A stretch of DNA of 64,000 nucleotides from Leptospira terpstrae serovar Hualin str. LT 11-33 = ATCC 700639 (GCF_000332495.1 NZ_AOGW02000016.1:62001-126000), one strand, 5' to 3'; shown: positions 45,259-55,048, counted from the stretch's first letter. Notes: generated by a model from the sequence alone, not told the origin. Translations and numbers: made by a program.

Positions 45259-46437
45259 TTATGGTTGTTTTTTGATGATCAATCTTCTTTCAATTTCGAA
45301 GATTTTCTCAGGGATTTTTTCTTTTCCCAATTTCTTTTTATCGTTTTCTTTGAGGAATAAATCCGCGCCGAACTTATCCAAAGCATCATTTGCTTTGATG
45401 TTTTTTAAACCAATGAACTGAATTTGTACTTCACCTGCAGGGATTCCATATTCTGTTCCTTTGTCTTCTGTAGTTAATATTCTAGAGATACAAGTCACTG
45501 TATCACCAGAAAAAGCAGGTTGCGTGTGGTAACCTTCTGTGAAACCAAGTTCCCAAATTGCATTTTCTGAAATATCACGAGATGCCATGCCAGCTAACCA
45601 ACCAAAGACGAGCCCACCGTAAACCACTGGTTCTCCACCCATAGGGCCAGAAATTCCTGCAGAATACAATTTATCGTAATGAAGTGGGTGAGTGTTTCCT
45701 ACGCGGAATGTCCACTGAACGTGTTCATCCGTGATGGTTCTTCCGTTTTGGTGTACATAAATTTGACCTGGTTTAAAATTCTCAAAGTAAGTATGTCCCC
45801 AAGTCACATCTTTCATCTCTGTTGGAAATTTTAAATTAGGAAGTTTGAGAGCCGGTGTTTTTGATTCTGGGAAATATGCAGAAGAATCACCCGGTTTTGG
45901 ATTTCCTTTTGGTTTTCCATTGGATTGGTAGATCATAATTTTACGTTCGTATTGTAAAACCACTTCGTTTTTTTGGTTGAGACAAAGAGTTCTTACATGG
46001 ACGATTCCTGGTTTGTCTGGGCCTTTGTCATCGACAGCTAAAATTTTTGTTCGCGAAGAGAGAGTGTCTCCTGGATATACAGGAAGTAAAAATTGTGCGT
46101 TGTAATAACCTAGGTTGGCAAGCGCCTTCTCACTGTTATTTTGAACACCAATCGAAAGGGCTAAATTGAAGACCATCAGAGGATGGACAAGTAAGTCAGA
46201 AAATCCATGGGCTTTTGCATATTCCGCAGAAAGATACAATGGGTTTGCATCCATAAACACAGTGGCAAATTCTTGAGCAAAACTTCTGTCGACTGTGAAT
46301 TGGCGTGGGTGGACGTAAATATCTCCTACGTTAAATTCTTCTAAGTATCGTCCGTAAATGTTCTTTTTGATATCAGATAGAGAAGCTGGCGTGCTTGGAG
46401 CTAACTCACCAAAGGGGGACATAGGTTTTTCGGCCAT
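45259..46437 (-). CDS. MaoC-like double-hotdog dehydratase
   Basis: A 392-aa protein with two hotdog domains. The first (about 30-170) has [19 protein letters not shown] followed by [16 protein letters not shown]; the second (about 215-365) has [19 protein letters not shown] and [20 protein letters not shown]. The N/D-P-x-H residues of the hydratase active site are seen in the second domain (TNTHP-like) and weakly in the first. Such proteins hydrate enoyl-CoA, as in mesaconyl-CoA hydratases. It is probably cotranscribed with the MBL hydrolase. Confidence 0.87.
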   Translation of the reverse strand: MAEKPMSPFGELAPSTPASLSDIKKNIYGRYLEEFNVGDIYVHPRQFTVDRSFAQEFATVFMDANPLYLSAEYAKAHGFSDLLVHPLMVFNLALSIGVQNNSEKALANLGYYNAQFLLPVYPGDTLSSRTKILAVDDKGPDKPGIVHVRTLCLNQKNEVVLQYERKIMIYQSNGKPKGNPKPGDSSAYFPESKTPALKLPNLKFPTEMKDVTWGHTYFENFKPGQIYVHQNGRTITDEHVQWTFRVGNTHPLHYDKLYSAGISGPMGGEPVVYGGLVFGWLAGMASRDISENAIWELGFTEGYHTQPAFSGDTVTCISRILTTEDKGTEYGIPAGEVQIQFIGLKNIKANDALDKFGADLFLKENDKKKLGKEKIPEKIFEIERRLIIKKQP

Positions 46438-46508
46438 GGGAATTCCTTTTTCGAATGGGATAGGACTAATTTTCCAAGAGAGGTCCTACGGAAAACGATT
46501 TTTCCGAT

Positions 46509-46703
46509 TCAGCCGGTCGCTCGTTTGGCGTATTCCTCCTTCCAGATACTATGCCAATGATACCATTCTTCACGGATAGCACGGTAACGAACCAAATCAG
46601 TCCGCACTTCCATCATTAGAGTTTCCAATTCTTCCACGCGGCGGAAAAGTCGTAAGGTCAATGCCTCCCACTCTTCTTTGTTTTGGTCCATCCATGGTTC
46701 CAT
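46509..46703 (-). CDS. Small coiled-coil hypothetical protein
   Basis: A 64-aa protein of almost pure helix: LRLFRRVEELETLMMEVRTD, then a Trp-rich end REEWYHWHSIWKEEYAKRA. It has no signal or membrane segment. It lies 71 nt upstream of the MaoC gene and divergent from the dehydrogenase gene at 46775. A second in-frame ATG at residue 5 is possible. No family recognised; amino acid composition favours a real gene. Confidence 0.55.
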   Translation of the reverse strand: MEPWMDQNKEEWEALTLRLFRRVEELETLMMEVRTDLVRYRAIREEWYHWHSIWKEEYAKRATG

Positions 46704-46774
46704 AAATTTTATATCGGCCGATCGTTTCTGTAAAATGTTGCTTTTTTAGCCGGGTCGCCGTTCGATTCTGGATC

Positions 46775-48379
46775 ATGAGCTTTGTTTTTCCTTCCGAAGA
46801 TTCCATTCCAGAAAAGTACCGCACAAAACCCATCCACCAAAAAGAATACCTACTCGGTGGAGAAATCCGGATCTGGGAGGGAGAATCACAAATCGTAAAA
46901 TCTCCTATATTTCTCAATCAAAATGGAAAACTGGAACAGGTCATTTTAGGTTCTTATCCCAATTTTGATGAAAAACAAAGTTTACTTGCCTTAGATGCTG
47001 CTGTCAAAGCTTACAACCACGGAACAGGCGTTTGGCCCATTTCCACACCAAACGAAAGAATCAAAGCCGTTCGAAAGTTCATTGAACTTATGAAAGCCAA
47101 AAGAGACCAAATCATCTTACTTCTTATGTGGGAAATTGGAAAAACCGAAAAGGATGCTACAAAAGAATTTGAGCGAACTATCGAATATTTAGTCGATACC
47201 ATTGAATCATTACAAGAGTTAGAAACAAGTTCCGCCAATTATGTTAAAGAAGGTGGCCTCATTGCACAAATCAAACGTTCTCCGTACGGAGTGGTTCTCT
47301 GTATGGGACCTTTCAATTATCCTTTAAACGAAACTTTCTGTACTCTCATCCCAGCCATCCTTATGGGAAACACTGTAGTCTTCAAACCAGCAAAATACGG
47401 GGTTTTGCTTTTGCAGCCACTACTAGAATGTTTCCAAGAAGCATTTCCACCCGGTGTAATCAACACTGTGTATGGTGATGGTGCCAAAGTAATCTCCCCG
47501 ATTATGGAGTCTGGAAAAATTGATGTTTTTGCATTCATTGGTTCCAGCTCTACTGCCAACCTCATCACAAAAAAACATCCCAAACTCAATCGCCTAAGAT
47601 CTGTTTTAGGTCTCAATGCCAAAAACCCAGCCATCATTTTGCCCGACACAGACTTAAAAACTATGATTCCCGAAATTCTTTCTGGATCTCTTGCTTATAA
47701 TGGACAAAGGTGTACGGCCTTAAAAATTCTTTTTGTCCACAAAGATATTATCGATGAGTTTACTAAACTCTATTTAGATGAATTTTCAAAATGGAAAGCG
47801 GGTATGCCTTGGGATCAGGACGTGAATTTTACACCGCTCCCAGAAGAAGGAAAAACAAAGTGGTTAAAAGAACTTTTGGATGATGCAATCGCTCATGGTG
47901 CAAAAATTTTGAACGCGGGCGGAGGTGAAGTAACAGAATCTTTTATGGTTCCAGCAATTCTTTCTCCAGTATCACCAAACGCACGTTTGTATCATGAAGA
48001 ACAATTTGGTCCACTGGTTCCCATTGTTCCCTTTTCTTCTATCGACGAACCTTTAGAATATATCTTCCATTCCAATATGGGCCAACAAGCCAGTATCTTT
48101 GGCAAAGACCCAAAAACAGTAGGCAAACTCATTGATATTCTTGTGAACCAAGTGGCCCGTGTGAATTGGAATGCTCAGTGCCAGCGTGGACCCGATTCCT
48201 TTCCTTTCTCTGGGCGCAAAGACTCCGCAGATGGAACCCTTTCTGTTTCGGACGCTTTACGTGTTTTTTCCATTCGCACTGTAGTCAGTTTCAAGGACAA
48301 CGAAATGGGACGTAATCTTCTGGGAGAAGTACTGAAAGAAAGATCCTCCAATTACTTAAGCCAAGAATTTCACTTGTAA
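46775..48379 (+). CDS. Aldehyde dehydrogenase, NADP-dependent GapN-like
   Basis: A 534-aa ALDH-superfamily enzyme. The N-terminal segment LLGGEIRIWEG and the region around NGQRCTALKILFVH, which holds the nucleophilic cysteine, are typical of the non-phosphorylating glyceraldehyde-3-phosphate dehydrogenase group. QRGPDSFPFSGRKDSADGT near the end is its second signature. The usual ELGGK general-base segment reads VLGLNAKNPA, so the glutamate is not in its normal place. If active as GapN it would make 3-phosphoglycerate and NADPH. It is monocistronic and divergent. Confidence 0.85.
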   Translation: MSFVFPSEDSIPEKYRTKPIHQKEYLLGGEIRIWEGESQIVKSPIFLNQNGKLEQVILGSYPNFDEKQSLLALDAAVKAYNHGTGVWPISTPNERIKAVRKFIELMKAKRDQIILLLMWEIGKTEKDATKEFERTIEYLVDTIESLQELETSSANYVKEGGLIAQIKRSPYGVVLCMGPFNYPLNETFCTLIPAILMGNTVVFKPAKYGVLLLQPLLECFQEAFPPGVINTVYGDGAKVISPIMESGKIDVFAFIGSSSTANLITKKHPKLNRLRSVLGLNAKNPAIILPDTDLKTMIPEILSGSLAYNGQRCTALKILFVHKDIIDEFTKLYLDEFSKWKAGMPWDQDVNFTPLPEEGKTKWLKELLDDAIAHGAKILNAGGGEVTESFMVPAILSPVSPNARLYHEEQFGPLVPIVPFSSIDEPLEYIFHSNMGQQASIFGKDPKTVGKLIDILVNQVARVNWNAQCQRGPDSFPFSGRKDSADGTLSVSDALRVFSIRTVVSFKDNEMGRNLLGEVLKERSSNYLSQEFHL

Positions 48380-48411
48380 CTGCCTTTCTTTCTCCGATAA
48401 TTGAAAAAGGT

Positions 48412-48424
48412 AAGTCACTGACTT
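48412..48424. promoter_or_regulatory. Palindrome upstream of DUF1554 lipoprotein gene
   Basis: AAGTCA-C-TGACTT is a perfect 6-bp inverted repeat with a 1-nt centre, 25 nt before the ATG at 48450. The surrounding stretch from AAAAGGTAA to TTT is repeated with four changes at 49965-49988, upstream of the next plus-strand gene. Confidence 0.4.
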
Positions 48425-48449
48425 GTTTTATTTTATGGGGGATGGGAAC

Positions 48450-49748
48450 ATGCGCTTCAGTCTATTTGTTTCCGTCCTAAGTCTAGGTTGCTTTCTTTCT
48501 TGTAACCAAGTGAATCCGAGAGATGAATTACTTTTCACACTTATCAGTGGATTGAGTCCTGTAAGCACAAACACCACTTCAGTATCTGTAGGTTCCTCAG
48601 CAAAAATCAATGTTTCGAGCGCGAGTGTAACTTTAACCTATGGTACTTCGCAACTGTTCGGAATCTCTCTTGTCAAACTACCAACGGCGAATGTTACAAT
48701 TACTCTCACCTATACGGATACATCAAAATATACTATCAATGGTTCTGCAACTTCACCCAGTCCAACGGTTCTTACATTCACTCCAGCAAATTACAATGTA
48801 CCTCAAACCATTAGTTTGAATTCAACTACCCAAATCATAGATTCTTCCTCACTCACAATTACAGCCACAAGCGCAGACACCTATTACAACAACGTAACAG
48901 GGAGTATTTCGATCACCCATAGAAATGTAAATATTGTGTATACAGGTACTTCCTTTATTTTCCAACAAAATGTAGTGGCTCCCAACCTCACACCAACCAT
49001 TAGTTTTACACATACATCTTGTTCGGTGGCTCCTTCCCTTCCCACTGGCCTAAGTTTGAATACAAGTACATGTGTAATCTCTGGAACTCCTACAAATCCA
49101 CAAGCAGGTGCGACTTATACAGTAACGGCAACCAACGGTTCAGAATCAGATACGCAAAACTTGACCATCCAAATAGAACCCACGGTTTATAAGGTTTTTA
49201 TTACAGCTGCCACATATAACGGTAACTTACAAGGTGCTGCAGCAAATGGACCCGCAGGTGCCGATGCAAAATGCAATGCTGATACAAATAAACCATCCAC
49301 CGGGACATACAAAGCGATGATCACCGACGGAACGAATCGGAATGCCTGTACATCTGATAACTGCGGTGGGGCTGGTGCAAACGTAGGTGAAAATGTTGAT
49401 TGGGTTTTCCAATTTGGTAGGATATATATAAGATCAAGTGATTCCGCTTCTTTATTCACGCCAACTGCAGCAGGTATCAAAGTAGCACCTAGCACTAATT
49501 TAGATCACAGTTTTGATTCGGGAAGCTTAAAGGAATATTGGACTGGGTTTGCCCAAACCAACTATTGGCAAGAAGCTACAGCCCAAACTCAAAACAGTTG
49601 TAATGATTGGACCGATGGAACCACTACTTCTCCTACAGGTGACGGGGGACGCGTTGGTGCTTCGAACAGCACAACCTATAGTGCCTTTCGATCTGGAAGC
49701 GGAAGAAGTTGTGATTCCTTATACTACCTTGTCTGTGTAGAACAATAA
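48450..49748 (+). CDS. Lipoprotein with putative Ig region and DUF1554 domain
   Basis: About 432 aa from an ATG after GGGGGATGGGA. The signal peptide ends at the lipobox FLSC with C18. A Thr/Ser-rich beta region is followed at about 175-235 by a putative Ig fold (SLPTGLSLNTSTCVISGTPT). The C-terminal 190 residues match DUF1554: YKVFITAATYNGNLQG, AGADAKCNADTNKPSTGTYK, a conserved WTDG, and the end CDSLYYLVCVEQ. I recall this domain as characteristic of leptospiral surface proteins including the endostatin-like Len group. Confidence 0.85.
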   Translation: MRFSLFVSVLSLGCFLSCNQVNPRDELLFTLISGLSPVSTNTTSVSVGSSAKINVSSASVTLTYGTSQLFGISLVKLPTANVTITLTYTDTSKYTINGSATSPSPTVLTFTPANYNVPQTISLNSTTQIIDSSSLTITATSADTYYNNVTGSISITHRNVNIVYTGTSFIFQQNVVAPNLTPTISFTHTSCSVAPSLPTGLSLNTSTCVISGTPTNPQAGATYTVTATNGSESDTQNLTIQIEPTVYKVFITAATYNGNLQGAAANGPAGADAKCNADTNKPSTGTYKAMITDGTNRNACTSDNCGGAGANVGENVDWVFQFGRIYIRSSDSASLFTPTAAGIKVAPSTNLDHSFDSGSLKEYWTGFAQTNYWQEATAQTQNSCNDWTDGTTTSPTGDGGRVGASNSTTYSAFRSGSGRSCDSLYYLVCVEQ

Positions 49749-49924
49749 AAATTCCAATTTAGACTCACCGAAGGAAATGGAAGTATCCCTTAACGAATCA
49801 CTCGCTCATAGAAGAGTCAGTTAAGAAAACCCCTCCGATACGCTAATATTTTTCAAAAATCAAATTTCCCAAGGAATTAAATTAGCAAGTGATGCGCCAA
49901 ATCCAGTGGTTTGGTTTTTTCACA

Positions 49925-50016
49925 GAGTTACCTTCTCTACCCATTCAACTTTGAACCCCACTAGAAAAGGTAACTCACTTACTTTTTTCACTCGCTTTCC
50001 AGAGAATCTGAGTTAC
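49925..50016. promoter_or_regulatory. Three alternating GGTAACTC half-sites upstream of the hydrolase gene
   Basis: GAGTTACC (49925-49932), GGTAACTC (49969-49976) and GAGTTAC (50010-50016) alternate in orientation within 92 bp, ending 11 nt before the GTG at 50028. They can form two alternative stems or a multi-site operator. The rest of the 279-nt gap (49749-49924) shows no gene. Confidence 0.45.
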
Positions 50017-50027
50017 AATCTTTCCCC

Positions 50028-51305
50028 GTGATCCAAATCCTAATCAATTCTCTTGCTGGAAAAACAGTTTCTCTCACACAAAAGACAACCGACTCACTTC
50101 TCAAAGGAATTCAATTTTTAGTAAAAGGGAGTCTAACAAGCACAGGTGGTGGACTGGATCTACTTTCCAATGCTTTTTTTTACAAACCGGAATGGAGAGA
50201 AGCTCTACAAAAGGCGGGAGTCCAAGTCAAAGAAACCGGTCACAAATCCAATGAAAGTTTACAAAAAACCATAGAGCTAACCAACCAAGCCTTTGACAAA
50301 GCACTCTTCAAAGTGGAACTAACAGCACAAAAATCTGATGATATGGTTTTTGATAACAGAATGGTATCGAGTATTCTCGGAAGCTCACACAATCAAAAAT
50401 TCAAACTCACAAAAATTGATATGAGTTTTCGTACGATTGGAAAAGACATATCGGCCAAAGAAACCATAACAGAATTTAAAAATTCTAAAAAAACAAAATC
50501 TGTTCTTTTCCTTCCAGGTCTTTTTACTGATGAAACTGTTTGGCAGGAACAAACGGTAGAATACAAAGATAGAAAAATCACTTCTCCTGGCCTTGCTACA
50601 GATTTACAAGAAGCAGGATACTTTCCATTTTATTTGAGATACAACCACGGTCTTCCCATACATGAAAATGGGAAAAAACTGATGCACTTACTTGATGTAT
50701 TTTTTAATGAAGATCCAGATGCCAATCCAGATATTGTATGTTATAGTTTGGGATGTCTTATCTTTCGGTCTTGTCTTTACCATGCGAAATTAGAAAACAA
50801 AGAATGGATCCATAAGTTTGGTAAAATAGTCCTTATTGCGGCACCAAACAAAGGTTCGTATTTAGAAAAAATCGGATTTTGGCTCGGATTCTTATTTGAA
50901 AAAAGCCCGAATGTGGCACTTAAAATTATTGGAATGATTGGAAACCTCCGTAGTGATGCCATAAAAGACTTATCTTTTGGACTGATTCGCAAAGAGGAAA
51001 AGGGATGGATGGAAACAATCTCTGGTTACTTCGGGGAAACTTATTTTGGTGAGTTGGATGATATGGATGTTTATCAAGCCTATGCTCTCATGGAAGGATC
51101 GGAGAATCCTTTACAAAATTTCCTTGGCGATGGGATTGTGGAGAAAAAAAGTCTTACTTACTTAACTGATAAAGTGTTTAACCAAAAAACAAATCCCGCC
51201 TTACGGACATTAGAGCTAAACAAACAAAATCATTTTTCTATCATTAGTGCAAGACCGCTCATTCATTGGGTAAAGGTAGTCTTTGGAGTGGCACAAGCAG
51301 ACTAA
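50028..51305 (+). CDS. Alpha/beta-fold hydrolase (esterase/lipase-like)
   Basis: A 425-aa protein beginning at GTG. The first 130 residues are an amphipathic, Lys/Thr-rich helical region resembling a phasin-like or membrane-associated segment. The hydrolase core starts at VLFLPGLFTDETVWQEQ (oxyanion-hole region) and the nucleophile elbow is CYSLGCLIF, a G-less variant of GxSxG. The late histidine is in NKQNHFSIISARP. The fold suggests a PGAP1/LCAT-like lipase. Its stop lies 3 nt from the convergent deacetylase gene. Confidence 0.77.
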   Translation: MIQILINSLAGKTVSLTQKTTDSLLKGIQFLVKGSLTSTGGGLDLLSNAFFYKPEWREALQKAGVQVKETGHKSNESLQKTIELTNQAFDKALFKVELTAQKSDDMVFDNRMVSSILGSSHNQKFKLTKIDMSFRTIGKDISAKETITEFKNSKKTKSVLFLPGLFTDETVWQEQTVEYKDRKITSPGLATDLQEAGYFPFYLRYNHGLPIHENGKKLMHLLDVFFNEDPDANPDIVCYSLGCLIFRSCLYHAKLENKEWIHKFGKIVLIAAPNKGSYLEKIGFWLGFLFEKSPNVALKIIGMIGNLRSDAIKDLSFGLIRKEEKGWMETISGYFGETYFGELDDMDVYQAYALMEGSENPLQNFLGDGIVEKKSLTYLTDKVFNQKTNPALRTLELNKQNHFSIISARPLIHWVKVVFGVAQAD

Positions 51306-51307
51306 GT

Positions 51308-52249
51308 TTAAGATGCCAATGTTTCCAAATGTAATTTTACCGATTCAGCCAATGCCTTAAAATCATACCCTCCTTCTAAAAAGGAGATGATTTTCCCGCC
51401 AGAGTATGTATCAGCAATTTGTATCACTTGTTTGGTTAAGTTTTCATAGGCAGATGTAGATAGGTTCATTCCACCAAGCGGATCAGCCCGGTGGGCATCA
51501 AACCCTGCAGAAACCAAAACAAACTCCGGTTGGAACCATTCCATTTCACGGTGAATGGAGGAAAATGTCGGAAAGTATTCCGATTCCCCTGCCCCACGAG
51601 CCAATGGAATATTCAAAGTAGTCCCAATTCCCTTTCCCTTACCTCGTTCGGAAAAAGACCCGGTACCTGGATAAAAAGGATATTGGTGGAGAGAAACAAA
51701 GTAAACGGAATCATCTTCGTAAAACTGGTGTTGGGTGCCATTTCCATGATGTACGTCCCAATCTAATATTAAAATGCGTTTGATTCCTTTGGATTGTAAG
51801 TATTTTGCAGTGACCGCAATATTATTAAAAATACAAAAACCCATTGCATGGTCAGACTCCGCGTGATGCCCCGGGGGACGAACCAGTGCCATTCCATTTT
51901 TTAAGTTCCCCAAAAGGACTTGGTCCGCTAAGTAAAGACCGGCACCCACAGCTAAACTTGCCGCAAGATAAGAATGAGGAGAAAAAACTGTGTCACCGTC
52001 CAGATAACCAGACCCTTTTTCTTCGCAGGTGCGTCCCACCAAACGAATGTAATTTGGATCATGGATAGTGGAAATAATCGATAAGGGAGCTTCTTTAAAA
52101 TCTTTTTTCCAAAGAAAATTTTTGGACGGTAAATCACTTAGATGTTCTAAAATAGATTCCAATCTTCCATGAGTTTCAGGATGCCCTGGCCCTGTATTGT
52201 GTTTTAGAAATTCGTCATGGAAGGTGATGCCTGTTTTCAAAGATTCCAT
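51308..52249 (-). CDS. Histone deacetylase-fold amidohydrolase
   Basis: A 313-aa zinc amidohydrolase of the class II HDAC/acetylpolyamine deacetylase family. RPPGHHAESDHAMGFC holds the tandem histidines and the FCIFNN segment; ILILDWDVHHGNGTQ holds zinc ligands Asp and His; VSAGFDAHRADPLGG provides the third ligand. All are intact. In bacteria the substrates are acetylated small molecules or proteins. It lies 20 nt downstream of the next gene on the minus strand. Confidence 0.94.
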   Translation of the reverse strand: MESLKTGITFHDEFLKHNTGPGHPETHGRLESILEHLSDLPSKNFLWKKDFKEAPLSIISTIHDPNYIRLVGRTCEEKGSGYLDGDTVFSPHSYLAASLAVGAGLYLADQVLLGNLKNGMALVRPPGHHAESDHAMGFCIFNNIAVTAKYLQSKGIKRILILDWDVHHGNGTQHQFYEDDSVYFVSLHQYPFYPGTGSFSERGKGKGIGTTLNIPLARGAGESEYFPTFSSIHREMEWFQPEFVLVSAGFDAHRADPLGGMNLSTSAYENLTKQVIQIADTYSGGKIISFLEGGYDFKALAESVKLHLETLAS

Positions 52250-52269
52250 TGATCCCTCAGATTTACGAA

Positions 52270-52896
52270 TTATTGAAATAACATAAATCGTTCAATGTAT
52301 ACAATCATTTCTACAATCTCTGCAATGATGCGGTCAATTTGTTTTGTGATTTGCACTTTTTCATCTGGTGTAATGACTTTATCCATACTGGCATTTCCAT
52401 AGACTGCGTAGAAGGTTTTGATTTCCATAGAAAAAGTGGAATTAAACCATTCCTTAAACAATCTTTGTTTCATTTTATACTCAGGTTTGATGGAACCAGT
52501 CAGTTCCCATACAGATCCATCGGTAAACCGCAATCGAAGTTCAAATAATCCTCTTTCTTTCCGGATGTAAGTTTCTTCATCAACAGGTGAAAAATCGATC
52601 TTTCGAAGCATGACAAGGATGAGGAGAATATTTTCCAAAAACTCTATCAGACTCTTTTTCTCTGACCCACTAATTTTGGAATCATCGCCTAAATGTTGTA
52701 AATATGATTCACCCATTGCTTGAAAAAGGCGGGAAACTTCCACCATACGGTCTTTAAAATTCTTTGGATCCGATAGTTCTTCTGGAAACCGACCGTAAGA
52801 TTTCAAATTGAAGTCATTGGAAATTTCTAACATGCCCAAATTTTCCTGGGGTTGGTTATTTTCGTCAATCGATTCGATTTGAAATTTCCGAACCAA
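52270..52896 (-). CDS. Hypothetical protein
   Basis: A 208-aa soluble protein beginning at a TTG; an ATG at 52833 following AGGAAAA would give 187 aa. It is alpha-rich, with a helix pair (FLENILLILVMLRKIDF), a beta segment where FELRLRFTDGSVWELTG stands out, and a C-terminal helix (QIDRIIAEIVEMIVYIERFM). No signal, membrane segment or catalytic motif is visible and I do not recognise the family. It precedes the deacetylase gene and is divergent from the lipoprotein at 52920. Confidence 0.72.
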   Translation of the reverse strand: MVRKFQIESIDENNQPQENLGMLEISNDFNLKSYGRFPEELSDPKNFKDRMVEVSRLFQAMGESYLQHLGDDSKISGSEKKSLIEFLENILLILVMLRKIDFSPVDEETYIRKERGLFELRLRFTDGSVWELTGSIKPEYKMKQRLFKEWFNSTFSMEIKTFYAVYGNASMDKVITPDEKVQITKQIDRIIAEIVEMIVYIERFMLFQ

Positions 52897-52919
52897 ATCA
52901 AAATCTTGTCATTACTACC

Positions 52920-53882
52920 ATGAAACAACTCACGCTTTTGGTCCTTATACTATTCTTAGTTTCCTGTCAATCTGCGTCAAAGATTGAAAAAAGACAAAAT
53001 TCAGATTCCTCTGGAATCACTCCCGATTTTATCGAAGGGCTATATATTAATACCAAAACCATAAGAGACAAAAAACGTTGGAGTTTGTTATTCCAAGTGA
53101 TGAAAGATGCGGGTATGAACACTGCCGTTGTGGATATGCAACCCCATCCACCAACTCCAGAGCAGGTTACTGAAGCAAAGGCACTTGGATTTTATATGGT
53201 TGCAAGAGTTGTCAATTTTGAAGGTGGACTGATCGAAAAATCACCTAACGCAAATTTAATGAGCTCAATTCAAAAATCCATAAGAAAGGCTTGTGAACTT
53301 GGATTTCCAGAAATCCAGTTGGATTATATTCGTTATGCTGATGGTGGAACCAACTTCAGTATGAGTTACGAAAAACGTTACGAATCAATCCTTGGAATCA
53401 TCAAGGAACATAAAGAAAAAACCAAAGAGAGTTGTTCCAAAGACACTCGTTGGACTGCCGATATTTTCGGTAGAGTTCCCTTTATCGAAAATGATGTGAT
53501 TGGCCAAAGAGTAGAACCTTTTAGCGAAGAGTTGAATGGACTTTATCCAATGCTTTATCCCTCTCATTTTTACGGACTTACCAAACGAGTAGCAGATCCC
53601 TATGGGACGATCAAAGACGGACTCGATTTAACAGTCAAACGTGCCAAACAAGGTACCAAAGCCATTGCTTGGGTCCAAGGATTCAATATGATGGTAGGAC
53701 CAAGTAAACTCAGTTATACTGACTACATCAAAGTACAAATGCAAGGGGCGAAAGATTCTTTAGGTCATGGATTTATTGTTTGGAATGCTGGAAATGAATA
53801 TAAAGACACCATGAATGCCTATGAAAAATACAAATCAGAGCCCACTCCAAACAACCAGAAAGTTACCAAAAACGAAGAATAG
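52920..53882 (+). CDS. Lipoprotein with DUF4015 glycosyl hydrolase-like barrel
   Basis: A 320-aa protein. The signal ends at the lipobox LVSC with C16. The rest is a TIM-barrel-like domain with the DUF4015 pattern: IEGLYINTKTI, then AGMNTAVVDMQ, and FPEIQLDYIRYADGG, where the acidic residues sit at the barrel mouth. AWVQGFNM and HGFIVWNAGNEY lie near the end. The family is a putative glycosyl hydrolase of unknown substrate. It stands alone between divergent and convergent neighbours. Confidence 0.83.
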   Translation: MKQLTLLVLILFLVSCQSASKIEKRQNSDSSGITPDFIEGLYINTKTIRDKKRWSLLFQVMKDAGMNTAVVDMQPHPPTPEQVTEAKALGFYMVARVVNFEGGLIEKSPNANLMSSIQKSIRKACELGFPEIQLDYIRYADGGTNFSMSYEKRYESILGIIKEHKEKTKESCSKDTRWTADIFGRVPFIENDVIGQRVEPFSEELNGLYPMLYPSHFYGLTKRVADPYGTIKDGLDLTVKRAKQGTKAIAWVQGFNMMVGPSKLSYTDYIKVQMQGAKDSLGHGFIVWNAGNEYKDTMNAYEKYKSEPTPNNQKVTKNEE

Positions 53883-53931
53883 TTTTTTACAAAACCATAT
53901 AAACACCTAAAAAAACTAAACAGGCGGGAAC

Positions 53932-54954
53932 TTATTTTCCCGCTTCTTCAATATTTTTTCGCCTAACATAGGCATCTGCTTCTTCTTCAGAACCCAAAAA
54001 TTGAATTCTTAAGTCTTTGAGTTTCTTTTCTTTCTCCGTAGCAGATAGATTGGCATTATCTCTCAAAAAATCCTTTTCTTTAGATTCATATTTGGAAATC
54101 GATTCTTTGAATTTAGTTTCTTTCGCTCTTTCTTCTGCCAAATTCGCAGCACGTTCTTTTCCAAAGTATTTTGTTTCGATCCGGTTTAGATACTTTTCTT
54201 TTTCTTTGGGATCACTGATGGCGCTGAATTCTTTTTCCCGAAGGCTCATTTCCAGTTGGTAATGATCAAATTTGTCTTCTCTGGAAACGAGAGAATCGTA
54301 ATAGGTTCCGTATGTTTTTTTCTTTAAGTCTTCAAATTGTTTTACCCTTTGTTCGGCCGGTAAGTTTGCTGATTGTTTAATAAAATTTTGACTTCCTTCC
54401 AAAAAGGAAACTTGGGACTCTTCCATACCAAAAATCAAATCTGCTTTGTCTTCTAAGACATCTCTTCGTTTTGCTTTAATTTTTTCATACAACTCGACAA
54501 AGGATAAGTCAGTTGGTTGCTCCCATTTTCTATATTCTTCTTCATAACGAAAGTATGCGAGGAAAAGATCTTTTACTTTTTCTTTATCAGGTGATTCATA
54601 TTCGGAATCAATATAGGCAAGGATTGTTGCATTACACTGGTCTGGAGTGTATTCTGCTTTGCACTTACGACGTAATGCCCAAACTTCCCAAACGAAGTTG
54701 ACCCTTCCAGATTTCAGATCGTCTAACAACTCTAAATAGGGTTTAGCCTTATCTTCACGAAAAGGAGAGATTGCTTCTTCCCAAAATCCTTCTCCTGTTC
54801 CGAGTGGTGAAATTCGTTCCATTGCCATTTGTTCTTCTGGACTGAGTGAGCTTTTAGATTGGTTTGTGGAGGAATCTTGTTTTAAAAAGTATAATAAACC
54901 TAAGAAAAAAATAAGAAATAATACAACGATGATAATAATTTTTTTGAAATCCAT
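53932..54954 (-). CDS. Lipase-specific foldase (Lif/LimK-like), pair A
   Basis: A 340-aa protein with one N-terminal membrane anchor (residues 6-24) and then an almost wholly helical, charged periplasmic domain, the shape of Lif steric chaperones. DLFLAYFRYEEEYRKWE corresponds to the Lif helix that contacts lipase, and the repeat KYFGKERAANLAEERAKE and LRIQFLGSEEEADAYVRRK match the C-terminal FG-x-E-A repeats. The RxxFDYxxS motif of proteobacterial Lif is replaced by NFVWEVWALRRKC. It lies 94 nt downstream of lipase A, with a terminator in the gap. Confidence 0.75.
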   Translation of the reverse strand: MDFKKIIIIVVLFLIFFLGLLYFLKQDSSTNQSKSSLSPEEQMAMERISPLGTGEGFWEEAISPFREDKAKPYLELLDDLKSGRVNFVWEVWALRRKCKAEYTPDQCNATILAYIDSEYESPDKEKVKDLFLAYFRYEEEYRKWEQPTDLSFVELYEKIKAKRRDVLEDKADLIFGMEESQVSFLEGSQNFIKQSANLPAEQRVKQFEDLKKKTYGTYYDSLVSREDKFDHYQLEMSLREKEFSAISDPKEKEKYLNRIETKYFGKERAANLAEERAKETKFKESISKYESKEKDFLRDNANLSATEKEKKLKDLRIQFLGSEEEADAYVRRKNIEEAGK

Positions 54955-55009
54955 ACTGACTATGATTGAAACCTAATGAGGAGTTTAGACAAAAATTGTT
55001 TGGAAAGAA

Positions 55010-55036
55010 AAAAGCCGGACTTGGTATCCGGCTTTT
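55010..55036. terminator. Terminator-like hairpin between lipase A and foldase A
   Basis: AAAAGCCGGA and TCCGGCTTTT are perfect 10-bp arms around a 7-nt loop. On the minus strand the stem is followed by a T-run (GCTTTTTTCTTT), so it can stop transcription 13 nt after lipase A, 55 nt before foldase A. Its core is the same as that of the terminator at 16434. Confidence 0.85.
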
Positions 55037-55048
55037 GGAAGAGGGTTT

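Noticed and set aside
45136..45360. Phe-rich plus-strand frame of 74 codons at the MBL/MaoC junction
   Set aside because: Antisense to two well-supported genes; composition is the mirror of Lys/Glu codons.
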